Assembly: GCF_001305515.1 (NCBI RefSeq)
Contig: NZ_LJYW01000001.1
Location: 4,450,202 to 4,482,907, forward strand
Direction: 5' to 3'
DNA: 32,706 nt
From: Prosthecodimorpha hirschii
GTDB taxonomy: Bacteria; Pseudomonadota; Alphaproteobacteria; Rhizobiales; Ancalomicrobiaceae
Shown one piece after another: positions 24,124 to 31,661 of this stretch. The translations under genes and the position numbers were made by a program. Numbering within the stretch: the first letter of the stretch is position 1; each line of letters starts with the position of its first letter. The notes beneath the pieces were generated by a model. It saw nothing but the letters and a program-made list of their open reading frames with translations. It did not search any database and was not told where the DNA came from.

Positions 24124-24662
24124 CCGGCCTCGCCGCCCTCGGGGCGATCCTGGCCGAACAGCGCCGCGTGTTCGAGGCCGTCGACGCGGCGGGCTTCGAC
24201 GCCCTCGCAACCCGCATGGCGGCGGCGCGGCGGGTCTTTCTCTACGGCGTCGGCCGCAACGGGCTCGTCCTGCAGGCCGCCGCCATGCGGCTCGCCCATC
24301 TCGGCATCGACGCCCATTTCGTCGGCCAGCTGTCCGCCCCGCCGGCCGGGCCGGGCGATCTCGTCCTGGTCGCCGCGGCACTGGGGTCGCTGCCGACGGC
24401 CGACGCGGTGATCGCCGCCGCCCGTCGTGTCGGAGCGGCGATCGCGGTCGTCACCGCGCGCCCGGGCGCCGTGCCGGAGTCCGACCTCATTCTGTGCCTG
24501 CCGGCGCAGACCATGGCGGATGCACCGGTAAGCCCGCTGCCGCTCGGCTCGGCCTTCGAACTGGCCTTGCATCTCCTCTGCGAAATGCTGCTTCTCGACC
24601 TGGCCGCGCGACTCGGCCGCAGTCATGCCGACCTCGCCGCCCGCCACGCCAATCTCCTCTGA
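24120..24662 (+). CDS. SIS-domain protein, 6-phospho-3-hexuloisomerase-like
   Basis: The 180-residue protein has the length and layout of the HxlB/PHI branch of SIS (sugar isomerase) domains: VFLYGVGRNGLVLQAAAMRL (about residues 39-58) and HLGIDAHFVGQLSAPPAG match the PHI core. Two features depart from active PHI enzymes. GRSG reads GRNG (Asn47), and the phosphate-binding SGSGET loop reads AALGSLPT (about 86-93). The sugar-phosphate pocket is therefore probably altered, and the protein may act on a different ligand or as a sensor. The ATG at 24120 overlaps the ATPase stop as ATGA. No methylotrophy partner (HxlA) is nearby, so a hexulose-phosphate role is not supported by context. Confidence 0.82.
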   Translation: MTGLAALGAILAEQRRVFEAVDAAGFDALATRMAAARRVFLYGVGRNGLVLQAAAMRLAHLGIDAHFVGQLSAPPAGPGDLVLVAAALGSLPTADAVIAAARRVGAAIAVVTARPGAVPESDLILCLPAQTMADAPVSPLPLGSAFELALHLLCEMLLLDLAARLGRSHADLAARHANLL

Positions 24663-24677
24663 GCCGGATTGCCCTCG

Positions 24678-25412
24678 ATGATCGCACAGCCCTCCTTTTC
24701 GGCCCGTCTGATCGAGGCCCGCCGTGACGGGCGGCGCATCGCCGCGACCGACGGTCCGGCCACGATCGACGCGGCCTATGGCTGTCAGGCCGGCATCCTG
24801 GCGGCGCTGGGGTCCGGCGTCGCCGGCTGGAAGGTCGCGCTGCCGCCCGGCCAGGGCGCCGTCGCCGCACCGCTGCCGAGCGTCGTCACCGTGACGGCGC
24901 CGGCCCGATGGACCTGGGGCGAGGGACTGGCGATCGAACTGGAGATCGCGGTCCGGCTCGGCCGCGATCTGCCGCCCGGTCCGATTTCCAGGGCCGATCT
25001 CGTTGCCGCGATCGACGGTTGGGTGTTCGGCATCGAGATGGTCCGCCACCGGCTGGAGAGCGGCAGTGCGGCGCCGTTTCCGTGCTTCCTGGCCGACAGC
25101 CTGGCCAATGATGGCTATGTCGTCGGCCCCGCCGTCCCGGCCGACATCGATCTCGCCGGTCGGACCTGCCGCGCGACGCTCGACGGCGCCGCGCTCGTCT
25201 CGGCGCCCGCCGTGCATCCGCAGGGCGACACGCTCGCCCCGCTGGTCGCCTGGGCGGCGGTGCAGGCCGACCGCTGCGGCGGTCTCAAGGCCGGCCAGAT
25301 CGTCACCACCGGCGCGCTCTGCGGGCTGGTGCCCGTGCCGGGGCCGGGCCTCGTGGAGGCGACGCTCGACGGGTTCGCGCCGATCCGGATCGCGGTCCTG
25401 CCTGCCGCCTGA
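24678..25412 (+). CDS. 2-keto-4-pentenoate hydratase/FAH-type protein
   Basis: The 244-residue protein resembles MhpD-type hydratases and related decarboxylases of the fumarylacetoacetase superfamily. Lys52 in GWKVAL and the metal-binding pair Glu87/Glu89 in AIELEIAVRLGRDLP are visible, followed by WVFGIEMVRHRL, where the third acidic ligand is expected, and the C-terminal GLKAGQIVTTGALCG, a family hallmark. Such enzymes hydrate 2-hydroxypenta-2,4-dienoates to 4-hydroxy-2-oxo acids late in aromatic meta-cleavage. The start at 24678 follows the SIS stop by 15 bases without a strong ribosome-binding site; a TTG at 24669 is an alternative. It is the last gene of the plus arm of cluster C and hints at catabolism of a dienoic or 2-oxo acid. 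Confidence 0.87.
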   Translation: MIAQPSFSARLIEARRDGRRIAATDGPATIDAAYGCQAGILAALGSGVAGWKVALPPGQGAVAAPLPSVVTVTAPARWTWGEGLAIELEIAVRLGRDLPPGPISRADLVAAIDGWVFGIEMVRHRLESGSAAPFPCFLADSLANDGYVVGPAVPADIDLAGRTCRATLDGAALVSAPAVHPQGDTLAPLVAWAAVQADRCGGLKAGQIVTTGALCGLVPVPGPGLVEATLDGFAPIRIAVLPAA

Positions 25413-25569
25413 CGACGGTCGCGCGCGGAACGGCCTGCCACCAAGGCGTTTGGAGGCGGGGACAGCATGGGCAGGCTGCACCGGTCTTCAGGACGACGCG
25501 GAAGGCTGCTAGGTTTCCTGCGGTTTAAGGCAACGGACCGGTTCCCCCGTACCGGGTGCGGAGCACAAG

Positions 25570-25605
25570 CCGACCGGCTTTCGCGCGCAGCCACGCGCCG
25601 GTCGG
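25570..25605. other. Stem-loop upstream of the caspase-like gene
   Basis: In the gap of about 255 bases before the caspase-like gene, CCGACCGG (25570-25577) pairs perfectly with CCGGTCGG (25598-25605) around a 20-base loop. It may form a leader hairpin, or terminate transcription from cluster C without a T-run. Nothing else recognisable is in the gap apart from GC-rich sequence. Confidence 0.4.
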
Positions 25606-25667
25606 TTGGCGAATGCGGCGCCCGGGTCGGCCGGGAAACTGCGTGCGCTCGATCCTTGGGGGCTTCC

Positions 25668-27023
25668 GTGATCAGACATGTGGCATCCGCGCTTCTCGGC
25701 GCCCTCTGCATCGTCGTCGGGCTCGCGGCCGGCGTAACGTCGGCCTCGGCCGAACGGCGCGTCGCGCTGCTGATCGGCAACAGCGCCTACCAGTCCAATG
25801 CGCAGCTTCCCAACCCGATCCGCGACGTTGAAGCGATCCGGCAGGTGCTGCAGTCGGCCGGTTTCGACGAGATCATTCCGGCGACCGACCTGACGCTGAC
25901 CGGCATGAAACAGGCGCTCCGCCGGTTCGAGGATGCCGCGCAGGGTGCGGATGTCGCGATGGTCTACTATTCCGGCCACGGCATCGAGGTGAACGGGCAG
26001 AACTATCTGGTTCCGGTCGACGCCCGGCTGATGAGCGATCGCGACGTGCCGGACGAGGCGGTCCCGCTCGACCGCGTCCTGAGTGCCCTCGACGGCGCCC
26101 GCCAGCTGAAGCTCGTGCTGCTCGACGCCTGCCGCGACAATCCCTTCGTCTCGACCATGCAGCGGCGCACGGCCACGCGCAGCGTCACCCGCGGCCTCGG
26201 CCGGGTCGAGGCCGGCGCGCCGAACCTGCTCATCGCCTACGCGGCCGAGCCGGGCCGCGTCGCCTTCGACGGCGACGGCCAGGTCAGCCCCTTCTCCAAG
26301 GCGATCAGCCGGCATCTCGCGGCCGACGGGGCGGAGATCCGCCTCGCCCTCGGCCGCATCCGCGACGATGTCAGCATGATGACCGATGCCCGGCAGATCC
26401 CCTATTTCTCCGGTTCGCTCGGCGGGCGCGAGATCTATCTCGGCCGGCCGATGGCCGGCGGCGGCAGCGCCAGCGATCCGGACGCGACCATCCGCGCCGA
26501 CTACCAGATGGCGCAGGCGGCCGGGACGATCGAGGCCTGGGATGCCTTCCTGCGCCGCTATCCGACCGGCTTCTATGCCGATCTCGCCGAACAGTCGCGC
26601 CGCAAGCTGTCCCGGCCGATCGCCTCGCTGACGCCGTCCGGCGGTCCGTCGGAGTTCACCGGCGTCGTCCCGATCGCGACCCTGCCGCTCGACGGCACCT
26701 GGTCAGGGCAATACACCTACACCAACCTCAAGCAGAACCCGGTGCCCTTCGCGGTGTCGCTGAACGGCATGGGCGACCGCGTCACCGGCCTCTCCTCGGA
26801 GCCGAACACCTTCGGCAACAAGTCCACGACGCAGCTGCGCGCCACCTGGGCCGGACGCGTCGCCGCCGATGGCGGCATCGTGCTGACCAAGACCTATGAC
26901 GGGTCCGGCGGGGTCAGCCATTCCATCACCTATCGCGGCCGCCTCAATCGTGCCGGAGACGTGATCGAAGGAGAGTGGCAGGTCGGCACGAACCGCGGCA
27001 GGTTCACGCTGTCGCGGCAATAG
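25668..27023 (+). CDS. Secreted caspase-like (peptidase C14) protein
   Basis: The 451-residue protein starts with GTG at 25668 after a GGGGG run; no in-frame ATG is available nearby, and upstream in-frame sequence is not signal-like. A Sec signal (HVASALLGALCIVVGLAAGV, cleavage near SASA/ERR) directs it to the periplasm. A caspase p20-type domain follows: RVALLIGNSAYQ, catalytic His104 in VYYSGHGIEVNGQNYLVP and catalytic Cys155 in LLDACRDNPF. After about residue 300 comes a short helical stretch (AGTIEAWDAFLRRYPTGFYA, resembling repeats found in C14 proteins) and then a C-terminal beta-rich domain (WSGQYTYTNLKQ; GVSHSITYRGRLNRAGD). Bacterial relatives cleave after basic residues or act in stress responses, but the role here is unknown. 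It is followed closely by two exported proteins. Confidence 0.9.
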   Translation: MIRHVASALLGALCIVVGLAAGVTSASAERRVALLIGNSAYQSNAQLPNPIRDVEAIRQVLQSAGFDEIIPATDLTLTGMKQALRRFEDAAQGADVAMVYYSGHGIEVNGQNYLVPVDARLMSDRDVPDEAVPLDRVLSALDGARQLKLVLLDACRDNPFVSTMQRRTATRSVTRGLGRVEAGAPNLLIAYAAEPGRVAFDGDGQVSPFSKAISRHLAADGAEIRLALGRIRDDVSMMTDARQIPYFSGSLGGREIYLGRPMAGGGSASDPDATIRADYQMAQAAGTIEAWDAFLRRYPTGFYADLAEQSRRKLSRPIASLTPSGGPSEFTGVVPIATLPLDGTWSGQYTYTNLKQNPVPFAVSLNGMGDRVTGLSSEPNTFGNKSTTQLRATWAGRVAADGGIVLTKTYDGSGGVSHSITYRGRLNRAGDVIEGEWQVGTNRGRFTLSRQ

Positions 27024-27052
27024 GCTGCCGCCGACTCGGGGAGTTCGCGGAG

Positions 27053-28012
27053 ATGACGATGACAGCGGGCCTGGTGCGGGCCGCGGGCCTTTGGCTGGCC
27101 GGGGTGCTGGCTTTCGGCGGGATCGGTCCGGTGGCCGCGGCCGACGGGACCGTCGGCAAGCCCGAGATCCTGGACACCAACTACCAGTATCCGGAAGGCG
27201 CCTATATCCATCGCGGCATCCTGTTCATGACCGACATGTCGGCCGGTCAGATCAAGCTCTACGATGCGAAGACGGCGGCGCCGAAGACGGTCTGGTCGAT
27301 CCAGAATTGCGGCCCGACCGGGATCGTCGCGATGGCCGACGACCAGTACCTGATCAACTGTCATCTGGCCGGCGCGGTGGTGTTTCTCGACCGCAACGGC
27401 CAGGTCCGCAAGGTGGTCGCCGAGGACAGTGCCGGCACGCGCATCCGTTGGCCGAACGACCTGACCACCGACGGCGACGGCGGCGCCTTCGTGACCGATT
27501 CCGGGTTGTTCGACGCTTCCGCGCCGGCGACCGGCTCGATCGTCCATGTCTGGCGCGACGGCCGCGCCGAGCGGCTGAAGGGCGGCATCCGCTACGCCAA
27601 CGGTATCTATTTCGACAGCGCGACCCGCGATCTGTTCGTCTCCGAGCATATCGGCCGGCGCATCCTCGCCTACACGGTGACGCCGGACTTCAAGCTCGTC
27701 GACGACCGCGTCCTGATCACGCTCGGCATCCCGAAGCCGTCCGGCTTCCCCTTCTACGACAAGACCGGGCCGGACGGCATCGATGTCGACGAGAACGACA
27801 ACCTGCTGGTGCCCGAATACGGTGCCGGCCGCATCATGCGGATCAGCCGCAAGGGCGAATATCTCGGCGCGATTCCCGTGCCGATGCAGTTCGTCACCAC
27901 GGTGATCCGGTCCGACGACCGCCAGATGGCCTATTTCGGCGGTCCGTCCGACATTCACTCCGCGCAGGGTGCCGGCGCCATGGGGCGCATCCGCTTGAAG
28001 CCGGTCGACTGA
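27053..28012 (+). CDS. Exported SMP-30/gluconolactonase-like beta-propeller
   Basis: The 319-residue protein has a Sec signal (LVRAAGLWLAGVLAFGGIGP, cleavage near AAA/DG). The mature part is a six-bladed propeller of the SMP-30/gluconolactonase/LRE-like type, with blade motifs YPEGAYIHRGILFMTD, WPNDLTTDGDGGAFVTDS and GPDGIDVDENDNLLVPEYG. The acidic and asparagine residues (PEGA, WPND, PDGID) match the divalent-metal site of these lactonases, so a periplasmic lactone hydrolase is plausible, although many such propellers have other roles. The start at 27053 is 29 bases after the caspase-like stop, preceded by GCGGAG. Its stop overlaps the next start by one base (TGATG), so the two genes are coupled. 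Confidence 0.82.
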   Translation: MTMTAGLVRAAGLWLAGVLAFGGIGPVAAADGTVGKPEILDTNYQYPEGAYIHRGILFMTDMSAGQIKLYDAKTAAPKTVWSIQNCGPTGIVAMADDQYLINCHLAGAVVFLDRNGQVRKVVAEDSAGTRIRWPNDLTTDGDGGAFVTDSGLFDASAPATGSIVHVWRDGRAERLKGGIRYANGIYFDSATRDLFVSEHIGRRILAYTVTPDFKLVDDRVLITLGIPKPSGFPFYDKTGPDGIDVDENDNLLVPEYGAGRIMRISRKGEYLGAIPVPMQFVTTVIRSDDRQMAYFGGPSDIHSAQGAGAMGRIRLKPVD

Positions 28013-29046
28013 TGACGACGCGCGCGGGGGTGGCGATCCGCCTTATGGCCGGGGCCGGGCTCGCGCTGATGCTGGCGGCGGCCCCGGTGCGGGCTGCCGA
28101 GGCGGCGCCGCCGGCACTGCCGCCGGAGATCGAGGCCGTCGCCGCCGAGGCGCGCGCGGTGCTGCCTGCCTTGGGCGCGCCGATCGCCGCCTGCATCGCG
28201 CGCCGCGACACCGGCCATCCGGTCTTCCATGGCTGCATCGATTGGCATTCCGCCGTCCACGGCCATTGGGCGCTCATCGCACTGACCGCGGCGACCGGCG
28301 ATCCGGCCTTCGCGGCGCCCGCGCTGGCGCGGCTTGAGGCTCGCGGACGGATGGCCGAGGAGGCCGCCTTCCTGGCGGCAAACCCGGATTTCGAGATGCC
28401 CTACGGCCGGGCCTGGTTCCTGCGCCTTGTTGCGGAACATGCCCGTCTGACCGGGCGCGACGACCTGGTCGGCTTCGGCGACCGGGTGGCGGCGAGCCTC
28501 GCCGCCTATCTGGAATCGATCCCGCCCGACCCGCTCGGAACCGCCTATCGCAGCCAGTCCTGGGCGCTGATCAACCTGCTCGACTATGCCGCCTTCCGGG
28601 GAGACGCGCGGCTTTCCGCCCGCGCCCGCCGGCTGGTGCGGCAGGGCTTCACCGATCCGGGCACGATCGGCCGGGCCTGCCGGGGCGGCTTCGACCGCGG
28701 CAGCTTCATGGCGGTCTGCCCGAACCTGCTCTGGCTCGCCGCGCTGACCGAAGACCGTGCGAGCCTGCTCCGGCTGATCCGCGACGACAGGGTGCTCGAC
28801 GGTTTCGGCGCGCCGGCCGGCAAGGCGTCGACCGTGCACGAGCGCGGCCTGCGCTTCAGCCGGGCCTGGGGTCTGTGGGCCGTGTGGCGGGCGAGCGGCG
28901 AGCCGGCCGCCGCCCGCGCCTATGCCGACCATGTCGCGGCGGCGCTCGCCGCCCGCGACTGGCAGGGCAGCTACGAGGCGGTCGGCCACTGGGTCGCCCA
29001 GTTCGGCGTGCTCGCGCTGAGGCCGCTGGTCAGGCCCGGGACGTGA
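28012..29046 (+). CDS. Exported DUF2891-family protein
   Basis: The 344-residue protein has a Sec signal (RLMAGAGLALMLAAAPVRAA, cleaved near residue 30). The motif GHPVFHGCIDWHSAVHGHWA (about residues 68-87), with several histidines, is the hallmark of DUF2891, a family with no assigned reaction and a predicted alpha/alpha-toroid fold like polysaccharide-active proteins. Further conserved-looking parts are FEMPYGRAWFLRL, YRSQSWALINLLDYA, FMAVCPNLLWLAAL and GLRFSRAWGLWAVWRA. Translation is coupled to the propeller gene by a TGATG overlap. The 3' end overlaps the convergent membrane-protein gene by 17 bases. Working with the propeller on a periplasmic sugar-like substrate is inference. Confidence 0.83.
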   Translation: MTTRAGVAIRLMAGAGLALMLAAAPVRAAEAAPPALPPEIEAVAAEARAVLPALGAPIAACIARRDTGHPVFHGCIDWHSAVHGHWALIALTAATGDPAFAAPALARLEARGRMAEEAAFLAANPDFEMPYGRAWFLRLVAEHARLTGRDDLVGFGDRVAASLAAYLESIPPDPLGTAYRSQSWALINLLDYAAFRGDARLSARARRLVRQGFTDPGTIGRACRGGFDRGSFMAVCPNLLWLAALTEDRASLLRLIRDDRVLDGFGAPAGKASTVHERGLRFSRAWGLWAVWRASGEPAAARAYADHVAAALAARDWQGSYEAVGHWVAQFGVLALRPLVRPGT

Positions 29047-29671
29047 CCGGCACGGGGCGCGGGGCGGCCTCGCGCAGGCGCACGGCCATGATGGCGAGCG
29101 CGGTCGCGAGCGTCACGGCGCCCATGCCGTAGGTGATCGCGCGCGAGCCCATGGTCGGGATCAGCCAGAAGCTGGTCACCAGCACGCCGAGGATGTTGCC
29201 GGCGGTCGAGACCGCATAGACCAGCCCCGAGATGCGGCCCGCATCGGTATGGGCGGTGATCAGCAGGCGCACCGAGAAGGGCGAGAACACGCTGAGCGCG
29301 GTCAGCGGGAAGGCGAGCAGCAGCACGGTCGCCAGGAAGGCGCCGACCGGACCGTCGCCGGCGACATCGAGCGCGAACAGGATGACCTTGTCGGAGATCA
29401 GCGGGATGGCCAGCATGTAGAGGCCGGACGTGGCGATGATCGCGCCGAGCACGCGTTGGTCCGGATGCGCGTCGGCGATCATGCCGCCGACGAAATAGCC
29501 GACCATCAGCGCGATCAGCACCACCGAGATCAGCACCGCCCAGGTATTCAGGCCGCCACCGAAATAGGGATAGAGATAGCGGCTGCCGAGCATTTCGAAG
29601 CTCATCAGCGAGAAGCCGAGCAGGAAGGCGTAGAGGCAGAGCAGGAGGGCGTTGGTGGTCCGGGCAGTCAT
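29030..29671 (-). CDS. Polytopic membrane protein, partner of the spermidine-synthase-like protein
   Basis: The 213-residue inner-membrane protein has about six hydrophobic segments (LLLCLYAFLLGFSLMSFEML, then WAVLISVVLIALMVGYFVGG, LAIPLISDKVILFAL, FLATVLLLAFPLTALSVF, and two near the C-terminus). The FEMLGSRYLYPYFGGGLNTW motif is typical of the membrane half of 'fused MFS/spermidine synthase' proteins, so this looks like one half of a split form with the neighbouring gene as the other. Two starts are possible: ATG at 29671 (used) or GTG at 29698, which overlaps the previous stop. It probably anchors or supplies the soluble partner; transport has not been shown for the family. Confidence 0.82.
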   Translation of the reverse strand: MTARTTNALLLCLYAFLLGFSLMSFEMLGSRYLYPYFGGGLNTWAVLISVVLIALMVGYFVGGMIADAHPDQRVLGAIIATSGLYMLAIPLISDKVILFALDVAGDGPVGAFLATVLLLAFPLTALSVFSPFSVRLLITAHTDAGRISGLVYAVSTAGNILGVLVTSFWLIPTMGSRAITYGMGAVTLATALAIMAVRLREAAPRPVPVTSRA

Positions 29672-29688
29672 CGGCGGCTTGGCCTCGC

Positions 29689-30615
29689 TCACTTCCACTT
29701 CTCGTTCTTCCGCTCGATCGCGTGCAGCGTCTCGACCGGGGCGAAATCGTCGGTCAGGATCTGGCCCTTGACCGGATTGGACGGCTCGCGCCGGCCCTTG
29801 ACCAGATCGGTCAGCGGATAGCGGAACGCATATTTCGCCTGAAGGGCCTCGGCGCGCTTGAGGAGTTCCGCGTCGGACAGCCGTTCGGCGTCGTTATAGG
29901 CGACCAGCACGACATTGCCGGCGGCCGGGAAGAAGTCGACCTGCCGGAACACCGACTTCATGGTCGCCACGGCGGCGTTGAACACCATGGTCGAGGGCTC
30001 GACATTCTGCGCGACGATGCCGCCCTCGGTCAGATGCTCGGCGACCTTGACGTAGAATTCCTTGGTCAGCAGGTGGAACGGCACGAAGGGGCCGCGATAG
30101 GCGTCGATGCAGATCAGGTCGTAGCGCTTGGCCGGATTGCGCAGGAGGAACAGACGCCCGTCCATGGCGACCGGCGCGAAGTTCTTCTCCTCCTTCACGG
30201 CGAAGTATTTCTTGGCCAGATCGATCACCACCGGGTCGATCTCGGCCACGTCGATCGCCGCGTCGGGCAGATGGACATGCAGGTACCACGAGGTCCGGCC
30301 GCCGCCGAGGCCGATCTGCAGGATCGAATCCTGCTTCTTCGTGTAGGCGACCGCGGCGGTCATGAATTTGGTATACTCGACCGGCAGCGCCTTGGTGTCA
30401 GTCGTATCCATGACCGATTCCGTATAGAGGCGCTTGTTGTGGCCGAAGGTCATCGAGACCTGGGTGCCGCGCTTGTAGATATAGATGTTGTTGTACTGGC
30501 TCTCGACGAACTCGACCGGATCGTCACCCGTCTGGGCCCAAGCCGGGCCGGCCAGGGCGAGGGTCGGAAGCCAGAAGGCCGCCTTGGCGAACTGGCGCCG
30601 GCTGAGATGCTGCAT
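29689..30615 (-). CDS. Tat-exported spermidine-synthase-like protein
   Basis: The 308-residue protein begins with a clear twin-arginine signal (SRRQFAKAAFWLPTLALAGP, cleavage after AWA near residue 27). The rest is a methyltransferase-type Rossmann fold of the spermidine synthase family: QIGLGGGRTSWYLH (residues 100-113, nucleotide loop), AEIDPVVIDLAKKYF (124-138) and YDLICIDAYRG (165-175), where the family's catalytic aspartate region lies. The DAYRG form is usual for the 'fused MFS/spermidine synthase' group, not for true SpeE. Export is unexpected, because aminopropyl or methyl donors are not known to be free in the periplasm; this is discussed as a finding. GGAG lies eight bases before the ATG at 30615; a frame extending to 30672 would hide the signal. 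Confidence 0.85.
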   Translation of the reverse strand: MQHLSRRQFAKAAFWLPTLALAGPAWAQTGDDPVEFVESQYNNIYIYKRGTQVSMTFGHNKRLYTESVMDTTDTKALPVEYTKFMTAAVAYTKKQDSILQIGLGGGRTSWYLHVHLPDAAIDVAEIDPVVIDLAKKYFAVKEEKNFAPVAMDGRLFLLRNPAKRYDLICIDAYRGPFVPFHLLTKEFYVKVAEHLTEGGIVAQNVEPSTMVFNAAVATMKSVFRQVDFFPAAGNVVLVAYNDAERLSDAELLKRAEALQAKYAFRYPLTDLVKGRREPSNPVKGQILTDDFAPVETLHAIERKNEKWK

Positions 30616-30675
30616 CGGAAGGACTCCGGTCGGGGCTCGGGTGCCGTCGGGCGGCAGGGGCTCCCTGTTCAATAG

Positions 30676-30984
30676 TGCGCCCCCGTGACGATTGCCAGCC
30701 GAGCCGCCGTTCGTGGTCCATCACAATGTCGGTTCGCGCCGTTTCGCGCGGACTGCGGTTGCCTGCGCAAGGGGGTGCTCGAAGCGAGGCATTCCGGCTG
30801 ATCCGACGCCCTCCCGTTTCCGGCCTCCTCGGTCCAGGTGACGTGAGTCTGTTTGATGGCTCGAAAGCCGGCCAGCCCGTAGACAGGGACCTGTCACGAT
30901 GCGAGGCTCTATCAAGAAAAATGCAGACCTTGCCCTTCGGAAAGACTCTCGGATTGCATTGCGATGAGGCTCGGAGACGAAAGA
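30676..30984. other. Gap of about 300 bases without a convincing gene
   Basis: Between the spermidine-synthase-like gene and the DUF2750 gene, no supported coding region, RNA gene or repeat was seen. Base composition drops toward the right end, where AT-richer sequence (about 30905-30975) leads into the lower-GC DUF2750 gene. GACAGG-GAC-CTGTC near 30881-30898 is a short inverted repeat. A promoter for the DUF2750 gene probably lies here but none is clear. Confidence 0.5.
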
Positions 30985-31371
30985 ATGTCCGTTTCAGTCA
31001 AGCAAATTGAAGCAATCATGAAGCTGACCCCCGCGGAGCGGTACGATCACTTCGTGAAGGTCGTGTGCGATACACAAGAGGTTTGGAGTCTCTATTCGGA
31101 CGGATGGGTGATGTCGCAAACCGACGATGGAACACCGACCTTCCCGGTGTGGCCGCGGAAGGAATATGCAGCACTGAATGCCGTAGACCATTGGGCTGAT
31201 TTTGAACCCCGATCCATTGAACTTTCGGAATTCCTGGATGTCGTTATTCCGGAGCTGACGGAAGAAGGGGGGCTGGTATCCGTGTTCCCTGTTGAAGAAA
31301 ATGTCGCCGATGCAACCAACGATCGCGTGGAACAGGATATCCGCGATTACTTGAATGAGTGGTATGGGTAA
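30985..31371 (+). CDS. DUF2750-domain protein, probably acquired
   Basis: The 128-residue protein matches the DUF2750 pattern: SVKQIEAIMKLTPAERYDHF, then VVCDTQEVWSLYSDGWVM, FPVWPRKEYA and FLDVVIPELTEEGGLVSVFP. DUF2750 proteins are small, soluble and of unknown function, often in variable regions and sometimes beside immunity genes. No signal peptide or membrane segment is seen. The start at 30985 has GGAG nine bases upstream; an ATG at 30964 adds seven residues. Base composition and codon use are clearly less GC-rich than in every neighbour (many codons end in A or T), which suggests recent transfer. It has no operon partner. An immunity-like role is possible but not shown. Confidence 0.85.
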   Translation: MSVSVKQIEAIMKLTPAERYDHFVKVVCDTQEVWSLYSDGWVMSQTDDGTPTFPVWPRKEYAALNAVDHWADFEPRSIELSEFLDVVIPELTEEGGLVSVFPVEENVADATNDRVEQDIRDYLNEWYG

Positions 31372-31417
31372 TTGAGTTGATCTGGGACCTCCGAGGCAGA
31401 CCGCCGCCGTGCTGCGC

Positions 31418-31436
31418 GTCGGCCTCGAAGGCCGAC
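31418..31436. terminator. Possible terminator-like hairpin after the DUF2750 gene
   Basis: GTCGGCCT (31418-31425) pairs perfectly with AGGCCGAC (31429-31436) around a three-base loop, 46 bases after the DUF2750 stop. No T-run follows, so intrinsic termination is uncertain. The rest of the gap to 31661 holds GC-rich sequence with no recognisable gene; its short reading frames lack family features. Confidence 0.4.
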
Positions 31437-31661
31437 CCGGCCGGACGCTGCCCGTTGCCGACCCGGCGAATGGCAGATCGGACTTGGGGCTCTGCGGATC
31501 GAAGCCCTGCGGTTCGCGACCGACCCGCCCCCTTCCCAACGGATTGTCGGGTGGCAAGATGGTTCGGGGTTGCGAGGCTTAACAAGTCGGGGCGGGGCTT
31601 CTAGTGTCGTGAATGTAAGAGTTGACGCTCCGTCGGGGCGCCGTTCGGGGGAGGGGACGCC

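Noticed and set aside
24120-24662. Calling the SIS gene hxlB
   Set aside because: The phosphate loop is altered and no hexulose-phosphate synthase is nearby, so the specific name is not justified.
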